Positions 25,234-33,366 of a stretch of DNA of 64,000 bases are shown here, piece after piece (within the stretch, counting starts at the first letter, position 1; every line of letters starts with the position of its first letter). Both the position numbers and the translations under genes were made by a program. The DNA is from Aedoeadaptatus urinae (GTDB lineage Bacteria; Bacillota; Clostridia; Tissierellales; Peptoniphilaceae). A model generated the notes under the pieces. It searched no databases. It saw only the letters and a program-made list of their open reading frames with translations, and was not told the DNA's origin. The stretch lies in the NCBI RefSeq assembly GCF_900155585.1, contig NZ_LT707417.1, forward strand, positions 434,001-498,000, read 5' to 3'.

Positions 25234-26288
25234 TACAAAACCACAACCGGCTTAATTAAATCTTTCGGTTTATCCTTCATGAGATACAATGCGTCTTCGA
25301 TCTTGTCCATGCCGTTGAATCGATGGGTGATCAGATGAGTGACATCCAACTTACCCAGTTCGACCAGTTTGGCCAATTTTTCCATTCTTAATCTGCCGCC
25401 GGGCATCAGGCCGCCGATAATTTGCTTATGGCCCATGCCGACGCCCCATTCGACTCGGGGGATGGAAATGTATTCTCCGGCGCCGAGGTAGTTGACGTTT
25501 CCGATCTTCCCGCCGGGTTTCAGAGCCTTGACGGCCGGCTCAAAGGTTTCGACGCCGCCGCCTGCGATGACGACACGGTCGACGCCTTTGCCGTCGGTGA
25601 GGGCAAGGGCCTGTTCCGCAATGTCACCGTCCTTGTAAGAGATAATATCCGTAGCGCCGTAGAACTTCGCCGCTTCAACACAATTCGGGCGAGTACCGAC
25701 GGCGATAATTTGCGAAGCGCCGCGCAAATTTGAACCGGCCACGGCCATTAAGCCGACCGGTCCGATGCCGATACATAAAACCGTGTCGCCGAACTTAATG
25801 TCCGCCAACTCGACGCCGTGGAAACCCGTGGGCACCATGTCGGACAACATACAAGCTTCTTCCGGGCTGATGGAGTCGGGAAGATGGGCGAGATTAGCAT
25901 CGGCGTCATTGACGTGGAAATATTCGCCAAATACACCGTCTTTGAAATTCGAAAACTTCCATCCCGCCAACATGCCGCCGGAGTGCATGGGGAAACCGGC
26001 TTGTGCTTCCAAAGAGCTCCAGTCCGGTGTAATCGCCGCGACCATGACGCGATCGCCGGGTTTAAAATCTTCTACGAATTCTCCGACTTCATCCACGATG
26101 CCGCAGCCTTCGTGACCTAAAATCATATTATGTCTTTGGCCGATGGCGCCTTCCCAAACGGTGTGCACATCCGATGAACAGGGAGAAACAGCCAGGGGTT
26201 TGATGATGGCATCTCTCGGTCCGCAAACCGGACGTTCTTTTTCAATCCAACCGGTTTTTCCGATTTCTAACATGGCATAACCTTTCAT
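25233..26288 (-). CDS. zinc-dependent secondary-alcohol dehydrogenase (isopropanol dehydrogenase type, NADP-dependent)
   Basis: A 351-aa medium-chain dehydrogenase close in sequence pattern to the NADP-dependent Thermoanaerobacter brockii and Clostridium beijerinckii enzymes that interconvert ketones and secondary alcohols. Visible: catalytic zinc ligands in SPCSSD (Cys37) and GHEG (His59-Glu60), Asp in LSDMVPTGFHG, nucleotide-binding GIGPVGL, and GTRPNCVEAAKFYGATD, where Gly/Thr/Arg and Tyr fit binding of the NADP phosphate. The structural-zinc loop is absent, as in that group. The start at 26288 follows AAAGGAGGCATCCT; the frame to 26495 is an artefact. First gene of an operon with the COG0523 GTPase. 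Confidence 0.93.
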   Translation of the reverse strand: MKGYAMLEIGKTGWIEKERPVCGPRDAIIKPLAVSPCSSDVHTVWEGAIGQRHNMILGHEGCGIVDEVGEFVEDFKPGDRVMVAAITPDWSSLEAQAGFPMHSGGMLAGWKFSNFKDGVFGEYFHVNDADANLAHLPDSISPEEACMLSDMVPTGFHGVELADIKFGDTVLCIGIGPVGLMAVAGSNLRGASQIIAVGTRPNCVEAAKFYGATDIISYKDGDIAEQALALTDGKGVDRVVIAGGGVETFEPAVKALKPGGKIGNVNYLGAGEYISIPRVEWGVGMGHKQIIGGLMPGGRLRMEKLAKLVELGKLDVTHLITHRFNGMDKIEDALYLMKDKPKDLIKPVVVL

Positions 26289-26328
26289 AGGATGCCTCCT
26301 TTCATAAATGAGTGGTCGATGTAAAATA

Positions 26329-26357
26329 ATTATATTCCTTTTCGCGACGATGGTAAA
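26329..26357 (-). promoter_or_regulatory. promoter of the alcohol dehydrogenase-GTPase operon
   Basis: On the minus strand TTTACC is followed after 17 bp by TATAAT (complements at 26352-26357 and 26329-26334), about 40 bp before the start codon. Confidence 0.8.
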
Positions 26358-26458
26358 TACAATATAGAAAACACTTAAAATCGAAATTTTTTCATAATTA
26401 AAAGAGGGGAGAGGAACGGGCGGAGAAAACAAAAAGTCTAAAAAATAATCGACGAAGA

Positions 26459-26539
26459 CGAAGAAGAATAAAGACCTTTTACGAACAAGGCACATATAAC
26501 AAAAAGAGGATCAGCCACAGCGGCCGGTCCTCTTTTTTT
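26459..26539. repeat. lysS end/terminator, copy 2 of a direct repeat
   Basis: Same order of blocks as copy 1 (GAAGAATAAA, GACCTT, CAAGG, ACATA) and the identical 36-nt terminator core at 26504-26539, again in plus orientation. No plus-strand gene ends here, so the terminator has no obvious gene to serve, which points to duplication. Confidence 0.85.
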
Positions 26540-26651
26540 GTCGGCTGCGAAGGACAACAATCCGATTTTAACGATGGGGCAAGGAAATTTATTTTAATAA
26601 GTAGGAATTATCTGGTATCGAAAAATTCTATAAAAATCGGAAAATTTCTAT

Positions 26652-26681
26652 TTGATTTAAAAAAAACACATCGGTTAAAAT
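26652..26681 (+). promoter_or_regulatory. promoter of the SLH-protein gene
   Basis: TTGATT, 18-bp spacer, TAAAAT, about 41 bp before the start codon. Confidence 0.55.
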
Positions 26682-26722
26682 ATGACGAGTAAATTTCGAA
26701 AACAAATCCTAAAGGAGGAAAG

Positions 26723-29107
26723 ATGAAAAAAATATTAGCACTTATGCTGGCAGTGGTGATGCTGCTCGGCAATGTACCCGTCGCCTTGGCGCAGTCGGGT
26801 GGACAGATGAAAGAACCGTTAATGGTAATGCTCTCGAAAGATGGCGTTCCGATTCAAGAAAATGTAACTTTTGAAATTTTAGACGGAGACAGTGTCGTCG
26901 ACGAAGTAACTTTAGAAAACGGCATGGGTGCCGTCACCAATTACGAAGTGGGCAAAACCTATACCGTACGTGTGACGAGTCCCGCGAAGTATGAAGCGGA
27001 AACCACGCTGATGAAGGTAGCAGGCTCGGAGGAGATGGCAGGTGCACATTTTCTTAAGACTGCAAACGAAGAAGCTTCCATGGAAAATGCAGCTGTCTTA
27101 AAGGTAAAAGAGAAAGAAGAAAAAGTTCAACCGAAAGAACCGGCGATCGCTTCTCTGGCAGAAGGTAAAGGTCCTGTAACGACCCCTGAATCGATTGAGG
27201 TTTTAGATAACGGTAAGGTCGTCGACACCATCGACTTTAATCAAGGCATGGGTGCCGTGACAGCTTACGAGTACAACAAAGTGTACGCCCTGCGCGTAAA
27301 AGGCGACAGCAAATACGAGCTCGTAACCAAGTATATGACCGTTGTATCCCACGACGGCAGTGCCGCAGCGCACTTCCTGAAGACCGCCGACGAAGCAGCT
27401 ACAGGTGACAATGCAATCCACCTGTATGTTAAAGCCAAATCCGCCGATAAGCCCCAAGTATCGGAAGGTCTGGATCAATTGAACATTAAAGTAAAAATTG
27501 ACGGCGAACCTAAAGAAGGCATCGGCTTCAGAATCAACTACTGGGACGGAATTGTTCCCTCGATCATCAGCCAACCCAAGACGGATGCCAACGGCAACTA
27601 TGTGTTAAAAAACCTGAAGCCCAATTCGAAGTACACGGTTGTTATGTATAATTCCGTTTACAACTTCAGTCAAGACACCTTTGAGGTGCTTACCGACAAG
27701 AATGGTAAAATCATTTCCGTCGCCGGTCGTCCCGCATCGGAATTTAAAAACGGCTTGACCGTCGAAGGGGTCGATCGATCCAATACGGCGATGGATAATG
27801 TGGTCGTCGAATTAAAGACAGTGGACAAGGCAACCGGCCAACCGAAAAAAGGCGTGGAAGTAACGGCCAACATTATTACGCCGAGACTTCGTTCCTACAA
27901 GGACGTCACTTCCGATGAAAACGGCGTGGTTCGTTTCAAATTGTCCGGCAACGACGAAGGTAAGGTATATGCCATGACCGTTTCGAAGAACCATCAATTC
28001 TTCTGGGACTTCGAGCCCGAGTTGATCGAAGTCAAGGTCTTTAAAGATCGTTACGAAATTTTAAAGACCAAAGACAATCTCAATGCTGAAGACGTCATGA
28101 GGATTACGCCTAACGACCGCAGCTATTTAAGAGACGATTTAAGAACGCTGGTTAAAAAAGCCCAAGACATGCTGGAAAGCGGCAAATACACCGATGCCTC
28201 TATCAAGGAATTGAAGACGGCCGTTCAAGGCGGCGTCGCCGAATTGGCAAAGGCTGAAACGATTCCCTACTATGTAGAGGGCCATATCAAAAATATTAAT
28301 AAAGCCATGGAAAAATTGGTTTTGAAAAAGGAAACGAAACCGAATCCTTCGAAGCCGGAAACGAAGCCCAATCCTTCCAAGCCGGAAACGAAGCCGAATA
28401 CCGTTCCTTCCGCGCCGAAGGCAAAGGACGAAGGTCGCTATCCTGTTTTACCGATCGCACCCGCTGCAACTGAAAAGAAAAATGCGCCTGCAACGGAAAA
28501 GAAAGCAAGCACTGTGGCTAAGAATAAAATTTCCGTACCCTACCGCAATTTCCCCGTGACCTTGACAGATATTCCCGCCAATGCAGCTGGGGATGCCATT
28601 CGTGCCATGGTCGCAAGAGGCATTTTAATCGGCATGGGCAACAACAAGTTTATGCCGGAAACGACGATTTCCAGAGCCATGGTGACGGAAGTGTTTATGC
28701 GCATCTCCATGGACCAAACGATTAAAAGCTCCGCCTTCTTTACCGACGTAAAGGACAAGGCATGGTACGAACGCTCCGTTAAATGGGCGTCGACCAACGG
28801 CTTGATCAAGGGCTATGGAGACGGCTCCTTTAAGCCGGACAAAAAAGTTTCCTACGAAGAGTTTGCCGTGATGCTGGACAATTTGTTAAAGGAATACAAA
28901 TTGGATCTGCCCAAGGTGAAGACCGTGAACAAGGCAGACTTCAACAACGTCAGCGACTGGAGCCGCGACAGTGTCGTTCGCATGATCGAGCTCGGTCTGA
29001 TGAAAACCGACGACAACGGCAAGGTTCAACCTAAAGCGGAATTTTCCAGAGCCGATCTCGCCGAAACACTAAATCAACTGATTCAATTTTCGGACAATAA
29101 TAAGTAA
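26723..29107 (+). CDS. secreted S-layer-homology (SLH) surface protein with duplicated N-terminal repeats
   Basis: A 794-aa exported wall protein. A signal peptide (basic start, hydrophobic core, cleavage near ALAQ at 25) is followed by two copies of a repeat of about 100 aa with the pattern ENGMGAVTNYEVGKTY / NQGMGAVTAYEYNKVY and AHFLKTA, then two Ig-like or carboxypeptidase-regulatory-like domains (TDANGNYVLKNLKPNSKY; TSDENGVVRFKLSG), a helical FIVAR-like segment (about 460-535), a linker of repeated KPNPSKPET, and three SLH modules (from about 610) that bind pyruvylated wall polymer. It probably covers the cell or binds host or other surfaces; no enzyme domain is visible. AAAGGAGGAAAG precedes the ATG. 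Confidence 0.92.
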   Translation: MKKILALMLAVVMLLGNVPVALAQSGGQMKEPLMVMLSKDGVPIQENVTFEILDGDSVVDEVTLENGMGAVTNYEVGKTYTVRVTSPAKYEAETTLMKVAGSEEMAGAHFLKTANEEASMENAAVLKVKEKEEKVQPKEPAIASLAEGKGPVTTPESIEVLDNGKVVDTIDFNQGMGAVTAYEYNKVYALRVKGDSKYELVTKYMTVVSHDGSAAAHFLKTADEAATGDNAIHLYVKAKSADKPQVSEGLDQLNIKVKIDGEPKEGIGFRINYWDGIVPSIISQPKTDANGNYVLKNLKPNSKYTVVMYNSVYNFSQDTFEVLTDKNGKIISVAGRPASEFKNGLTVEGVDRSNTAMDNVVVELKTVDKATGQPKKGVEVTANIITPRLRSYKDVTSDENGVVRFKLSGNDEGKVYAMTVSKNHQFFWDFEPELIEVKVFKDRYEILKTKDNLNAEDVMRITPNDRSYLRDDLRTLVKKAQDMLESGKYTDASIKELKTAVQGGVAELAKAETIPYYVEGHIKNINKAMEKLVLKKETKPNPSKPETKPNPSKPETKPNTVPSAPKAKDEGRYPVLPIAPAATEKKNAPATEKKASTVAKNKISVPYRNFPVTLTDIPANAAGDAIRAMVARGILIGMGNNKFMPETTISRAMVTEVFMRISMDQTIKSSAFFTDVKDKAWYERSVKWASTNGLIKGYGDGSFKPDKKVSYEEFAVMLDNLLKEYKLDLPKVKTVNKADFNNVSDWSRDSVVRMIELGLMKTDDNGKVQPKAEFSRADLAETLNQLIQFSDNNK

Positions 29108-29112
29108 AGACG

Positions 29113-29147
29113 AAAAGCCTTCTTGCCCTCGGCAAGGGGGCTTTTTT
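29113..29147 (+). terminator. terminator of the SLH-protein gene
   Basis: AAAAGCC...CTTGCC / GGCAAG...GGGCTTTTTT, a long stem with T-run just after the stop codon. Confidence 0.88.
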
Positions 29148-29202
29148 CTTTGCCCTGCCGTCATAATTTGTTAAAAAATAATTGAATGGGGCGAATTGGA
29201 AA

Positions 29203-29231
29203 TTGAAAACTAATAATATATCGTGTATATT
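29203..29231 (+). promoter_or_regulatory. promoter of the CoA-transferase genes
   Basis: TTGAAA, 17-bp spacer, TATATT, about 45 bp before the first CoA-transferase start. Confidence 0.65.
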
Positions 29232-29276
29232 ATTAATCAGACAAGCAGTTTTAATGAACAAACGTGGAGGATTCAC

Positions 29277-30617
29277 ATGGACTTTTCGAAGAAATACAGT
29301 GAAAAATTAGTTTCCGCCAAGGAAGCCGCCGGAGTGATTAAATCCGGCGACCGCGTGGAAATGGGATGGGCAGCCGGCGTCAGCAAGGCCGTGGACAAGG
29401 AATTGGCCAAGCGCGTAGACGAGCTGGACGATGTAATATTTTACGGGGGCTTGGCCTTCGAAACGCCGGAGGTTATGAAGGCGGATCCGGAAGGTAAGCA
29501 CTTTACTTGGAACACCTGGCACGCCGGGGGACCGGAAAGAAAGGCGGTCAATGCCGGTGCCGGTGCCTTCTATATTCCCCTTCGCTATTCGGAGCTGCCG
29601 AAGTATTACAGAGACGAAGTGGATATCGACGTGGCCGTCGTCATGACCACGCCTATGGACAAGCACGGCTATTTTAATTTCGGTTTAAATGCATCGCACC
29701 AAATGGCGATTTTGGAAAAGGCCAAGACGGTCATCGTGGAAGTCAACGACGCCTTCCCCTATTGCTACGGCAAATGTGAATCGGAAATTCACATCGACAA
29801 TGTGGACTACATTGTCGAAGCGGGCGCCATCTCTCCCTTCGAAATTCCCGTGTCGGGCTTCGGCGACGTGGACAAAAAAGTGGCCGAATTCATCGTGGAT
29901 GAAATTCCCGATGGCGCCACCCTGCAATTAGGGATCGGCGGCATGCCCAACGCCGTCGGCGCATTGATCGCAGACAGCGACTTAAAGGACCTGGGGATTC
30001 ACTCGGAAATGTATGTGGATGCCTTCGTTCAAATGAGCAAGAAGGGCAAGGTCAACGGTTCGAAAAAGACCATCGACAAGTATCGTCAGGTTTACGCCTT
30101 TGCCGCAGGCAGCAAGGAGCTGTATGAATTCCTGGACCAAAATCCGGAATGTATGGCCGCACCGGTGGACTACACCAACAGTGCCGACGTAGTCAAGGAA
30201 ATCGACAATTTCATTTCCATTAACAACGCGCTGAACGTGGACCTGTGGGGCCAAGTGTCCTCCGAATCCACGGGCCTTCGCCACATTTCCGGCGCCGGCG
30301 GACAACTGGACTTCGCCTTGGGCGCATACCTGGCCAAGGGCGGCAAGAGCATTATCTGCCTCAGCTCCACCTTTACCAACAAACAAGGCGAAACCGTCTC
30401 CCGGATTCTCCCTAATTTCCAAACAGGCTCGGCCATTACCGTGGCTCGCCCCAACACCCATATGATTTGCACGGAATACGGCCTCTTTAACGCCAAGGGT
30501 CGCAGCACCTGGGAAAGAGCCGAAGGCATCATCAACCTGGCTCATCCCGACTTCAGAGACGAACTCATTAAAAATGCAGAAGAAATGGGTATTTGGCGCA
30601 GAAGCAATAAAAGATAA
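29277..30617 (+). CDS. acetyl-CoA hydrolase/transferase-family CoA-transferase, first copy
   Basis: A 446-aa protein of the family containing 4-hydroxybutyrate and butyryl-CoA:acetate CoA-transferases, which move CoA between acyl groups in fermentation. Motifs: [13 protein letters not shown] near residue 220, the region of the catalytic glutamate [20 protein letters not shown], and [18 protein letters not shown] near the C-terminus. GGAGG at 29266-29270 fixes the start at 29277. A second copy follows after a terminator hairpin. The acyl substrate cannot be decided from sequence alone, though butyrate production is usual in related anaerobes. Confidence 0.9.
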   Translation: MDFSKKYSEKLVSAKEAAGVIKSGDRVEMGWAAGVSKAVDKELAKRVDELDDVIFYGGLAFETPEVMKADPEGKHFTWNTWHAGGPERKAVNAGAGAFYIPLRYSELPKYYRDEVDIDVAVVMTTPMDKHGYFNFGLNASHQMAILEKAKTVIVEVNDAFPYCYGKCESEIHIDNVDYIVEAGAISPFEIPVSGFGDVDKKVAEFIVDEIPDGATLQLGIGGMPNAVGALIADSDLKDLGIHSEMYVDAFVQMSKKGKVNGSKKTIDKYRQVYAFAAGSKELYEFLDQNPECMAAPVDYTNSADVVKEIDNFISINNALNVDLWGQVSSESTGLRHISGAGGQLDFALGAYLAKGGKSIICLSSTFTNKQGETVSRILPNFQTGSAITVARPNTHMICTEYGLFNAKGRSTWERAEGIINLAHPDFRDELIKNAEEMGIWRRSNKR

Positions 30618-30622
30618 GAAAG

Positions 30623-30645
30623 AGCCGACGACGGTCGGCTTTTTT
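30623..30645 (+). terminator. terminator between the two CoA-transferase genes
   Basis: AGCCGAC, four-base loop, GTCGGCT, then T-run. It may be partial so that the second gene is expressed at a lower level by read-through. Confidence 0.85.
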
Positions 30646-30661
30646 CATGAGGAATTTTACT

Positions 30662-31975
30662 ATGTACGAGACCATTTACAGAGAAAAATTAATGACGAAG
30701 GAAGAAGCGGCGGCCCTGGTAAGAGACGGCGACGAAATCGAAATCGGCTTCGGCGCGGATTTTCCCGTGGCCTTCGACGAGGCCCTGGCGGCTCGCGCTC
30801 ATGAGCTCACCCACGTGGCCGTGCGAAACGGCGTGCTCTTCGACCGCTCGAGGCTTTTATTGCAGGGCGCGCCCTTCGAGTGGCTGAGCTGGCACGCCAC
30901 AGGGGATGTGCGCCGGGCCATGGACGGGGGCAAGGCCATTCACGTTCCCGTGCGCTACTCCGAGCTCATTCGCTACGTCACGGAAAACAGACACACGGAC
31001 ATGCTGGTCTTTTCCGCGGCGCCCATGGACGCTCACGGCTATTTTAATTTCGGCATCGAGGGCAGCCACTTTTTGCGTCTCGCGAAAAAGGCGAAGACGG
31101 TGATCGTGGAGGTCAACGAAAAGCAGCCGTACGTTTACGGCCGGGGCGAGAGCGAGATCCACATCGATGAGGTGGACGGCATCATCGAGGCCGAGGCTCA
31201 TCCCTTGGCCGTGCTTCCCAATCGCCCCTACGACGACACGGACCGCAGGATCGCCGAGGCCGTGGTGGAGCGCATGGAAGACGGCGCCACGGTGCAGCTG
31301 GGGATCGGCGCCTTGCCCAATGCCGTCGGCGATGTCATCGCTCAGAGCAGCTTAAAGGATTTAGGCGTGCACACGGAAATGTATGTGGACAGCTTTATGA
31401 AGATGACCTTGGCGGGAAAGATTACCGGGGCGAAAAAAACCTTGGACCGGGGCCGTCAGGTCACCGTGTTTTTGGCGGGGACGGAAGCCCTATACGACTT
31501 CGTCGACGACAATCCGTCGATTATGGTAGGCCCCGTGGATTACGTCAACGGCGCCTCCACCATCGCCGCCCAGCACAAAATGACCAGCATTAACACGGCA
31601 ATTCAGGTGAACCTCCGGGGAGAGGTGAGCTCGGAAAGCGCGGGGATGCGTCAAATCTCAGGCGCCGGCGGGCAGTTCGATTTCGCCGTGGGCAGCTATT
31701 TGGCACCGGAGGGCAAGGGCTTTATCTGCCTGCGCTCCTCTCGCGTGGACAAAAACGGCATTCGCCACTCCAACATCGTCCCCGATTTTTCCACGGGCAC
31801 CATCGTCACTCTGCCCGCCCCGGTGACTCAATACGTGGTCACCGAATACGGCATCTGTAATTTAAAGGGCAAGAGCACGTACGAGCGGGCCAAGGCGTTA
31901 ATCGCCATCGCCCATCCCGAATTCAGAGACGAGCTGGTGCGGGCCGCCATGAAAAAAGGTGTTTGGAAAAATTAG
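30662..31975 (+). CDS. acetyl-CoA hydrolase/transferase-family CoA-transferase, second copy
   Basis: A 437-aa paralogue of the preceding protein with the same landmarks: GIGALPNAVGDVI, VSSESAGMRQISGAGGQFDF around the catalytic glutamate, and TEYGICNLKGKSTYERA. Codons are more GC-rich and the sequence has diverged well beyond a recent duplication, so the two probably prefer different acyl-CoAs. The start at 30662 is chosen for its spacing from GAGGA; an ATG at 30647 is possible. No separate promoter is obvious, so expression probably depends on read-through of the upstream terminator. Confidence 0.9.
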   Translation: MYETIYREKLMTKEEAAALVRDGDEIEIGFGADFPVAFDEALAARAHELTHVAVRNGVLFDRSRLLLQGAPFEWLSWHATGDVRRAMDGGKAIHVPVRYSELIRYVTENRHTDMLVFSAAPMDAHGYFNFGIEGSHFLRLAKKAKTVIVEVNEKQPYVYGRGESEIHIDEVDGIIEAEAHPLAVLPNRPYDDTDRRIAEAVVERMEDGATVQLGIGALPNAVGDVIAQSSLKDLGVHTEMYVDSFMKMTLAGKITGAKKTLDRGRQVTVFLAGTEALYDFVDDNPSIMVGPVDYVNGASTIAAQHKMTSINTAIQVNLRGEVSSESAGMRQISGAGGQFDFAVGSYLAPEGKGFICLRSSRVDKNGIRHSNIVPDFSTGTIVTLPAPVTQYVVTEYGICNLKGKSTYERAKALIAIAHPEFRDELVRAAMKKGVWKN

Positions 31976-31977
31976 CC

Positions 31978-32006
31978 TTGCATTTTTATTCCTCGTCGAC
32001 TATAAT
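31978..32006 (+). promoter_or_regulatory. promoter of metK
   Basis: TTGCAT, 17-bp spacer, TATAAT. It begins just after the CoA-transferase stop, and transcription would start close to the SAM aptamer. Confidence 0.8.
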
Positions 32007-32023
32007 ATAAACACTGTTTTGAC

Positions 32024-32150
32024 ATTCTTATTAAGAGTGGTGGAGTGACTAGGCACTGTGAAACCCGGCAACCTGTTAAAGGTGCTAAATCCTACAGACG
32101 CGACAGGTCTGAAAGATAAGAATGAAGCCTGCCGCGCGCAGGCTTTTTTT
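32024..32150 (+). promoter_or_regulatory. SAM-I (S-box) riboswitch with terminator
   Basis: The aptamer closes with ATTCTTAT (32024-32031) pairing to ATAAGAAT (32116-32123) and contains the conserved elements AGAGTGGTGGAG, GAAACCCGGCAACC and GGTGCTAAATCC. The terminator AGCCTGC/GCAGGCT with seven T follows at 32126-32150. S-adenosylmethionine should switch metK off, a classic feedback on SAM synthetase. Confidence 0.97.
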
Positions 32151-32174
32151 ATGAATTTTTTTGAGGAGGTATTT

Positions 32175-33359
32175 ATGGATAAATGGTTATTTTCTTCGGA
32201 ATCGGTAACCGAAGGTCACCCGGACAAGGTGTGCGACCAAATTTCCGACGGCATTTTAGATGCGATTTTAGCAAAAGACAAAAACGCCCGCGTGGCGTGT
32301 GAAAGCTTAGTTTCCACGGGCATGGTAGTCATTACCGGTGAAATTTCCACCGACGCTTACGTGGACTTCACCCAGGTGGTACGCCAAACGTTGAAGGACA
32401 TCGGCTACGTGCAAGGCGTGCAAGCGGGCTTTGAAGCGGACTCCGTTGCGGTTATTTCCGCCATTAAGGAACAAAGCCCGGACATCGCCATGGGCGTGGA
32501 CCGCTTTAAGGAAGCGGGCACCGAGGAATTAGACGCATTCGGCGCCGGGGACCAAGGCATTATGTTCGGCTATGCCTGCAACGAAACCAAGGAACGCATG
32601 CCCTTGCCGATTTCTTTGGCCCACAGATTGTCGAAGAAGCTTTCCGAGGTGCGCAAGGACGGCACACTGACCTATCTTCGTCCCGACGGAAAGACCCAAG
32701 TCACGGTGGAATACCGAGACGGCGAGCCGGTGCGTCTGGAAAACATCGTAGTGAGCACCCAACACGACGAGGACGTTGATTTGGACACCATTCGTAAGGA
32801 CATCGAAAAATACGTCATAGATCCCGTGGTCGCCGACAAGTGGCTGGACGATGACACGAAGATCTATATCAATCCCACGGGACGCTTCGTCGAAGGCGGC
32901 CCCGTCGCCGATGCGGGCCTCACGGGCCGCAAGATCATCGTGGATACCTACGGCGGATACGCCCGTCACGGCGGCGGCTGCTTCAGCGGCAAGGACCCGA
33001 CAAAAGTGGACCGCTCCGCCGCTTACGCCGCACGCTACGTGGCAAAGAACTTGGTGGCGGCAGGCGTCTGCGACAAATGCGAAATCGGTTTGAGCTACGC
33101 CATCGGCATCGCCAAGCCTCTGTCCGTTTACGTGGAAAGCTTCGGCACATCGGAGCTTACCGATAACGAAATCGAAGATTTGGTCCACGAGGTATTCGAC
33201 CTGCGTCCCGCCGCTATTATTCGCGATTTGGATCTCCTCCGTCCCATTTATAAGGACGTGGCCGCCTACGGTCACTTCGGACGGGAAGACGTGAAGGTGC
33301 CGTGGGAAGAAACGAACAAGGTGGATGAAATTCGCGAGGCATTAAAAAACAGAAAGTAG
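32175..33359 (+). CDS. metK: S-adenosylmethionine synthetase MetK
   Basis: A 394-aa enzyme that makes SAM from methionine and ATP. Motifs: [17 protein letters not shown] near residue 12, [15 protein letters not shown] near 115, and [20 protein letters not shown] near 255. GAGGAGGTATTT precedes the ATG; the longer frame from 32058 lies within the riboswitch and is rejected. Directly downstream of the SAM-I switch. Confidence 0.97.
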   Translation: MDKWLFSSESVTEGHPDKVCDQISDGILDAILAKDKNARVACESLVSTGMVVITGEISTDAYVDFTQVVRQTLKDIGYVQGVQAGFEADSVAVISAIKEQSPDIAMGVDRFKEAGTEELDAFGAGDQGIMFGYACNETKERMPLPISLAHRLSKKLSEVRKDGTLTYLRPDGKTQVTVEYRDGEPVRLENIVVSTQHDEDVDLDTIRKDIEKYVIDPVVADKWLDDDTKIYINPTGRFVEGGPVADAGLTGRKIIVDTYGGYARHGGGCFSGKDPTKVDRSAAYAARYVAKNLVAAGVCDKCEIGLSYAIGIAKPLSVYVESFGTSELTDNEIEDLVHEVFDLRPAAIIRDLDLLRPIYKDVAAYGHFGREDVKVPWEETNKVDEIREALKNRK

Positions 33360-33366
33360 GGACTTT

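Larger units (their letters stand above)
26358..26722. other. intergenic region between the dehydrogenase and the SLH-protein gene
   Basis: About 365 bp without a gene. It holds a diverged lysS-like end and terminator (26459-26539) and the SLH-gene promoter (26652-26681). 26541-26650 is AT-rich with nothing recognisable. Confidence 0.7.

Noticed and set aside
26289-26495. 69-codon N-terminal extension of the alcohol dehydrogenase
   Set aside because: The family starts at MKGYAM with AAAGGAGG just upstream; the extension crosses the promoter.
32058-32174. Extended metK start
   Set aside because: The extra codons come from the SAM-I aptamer and terminator; the ATG at 32175 has the ribosome site.
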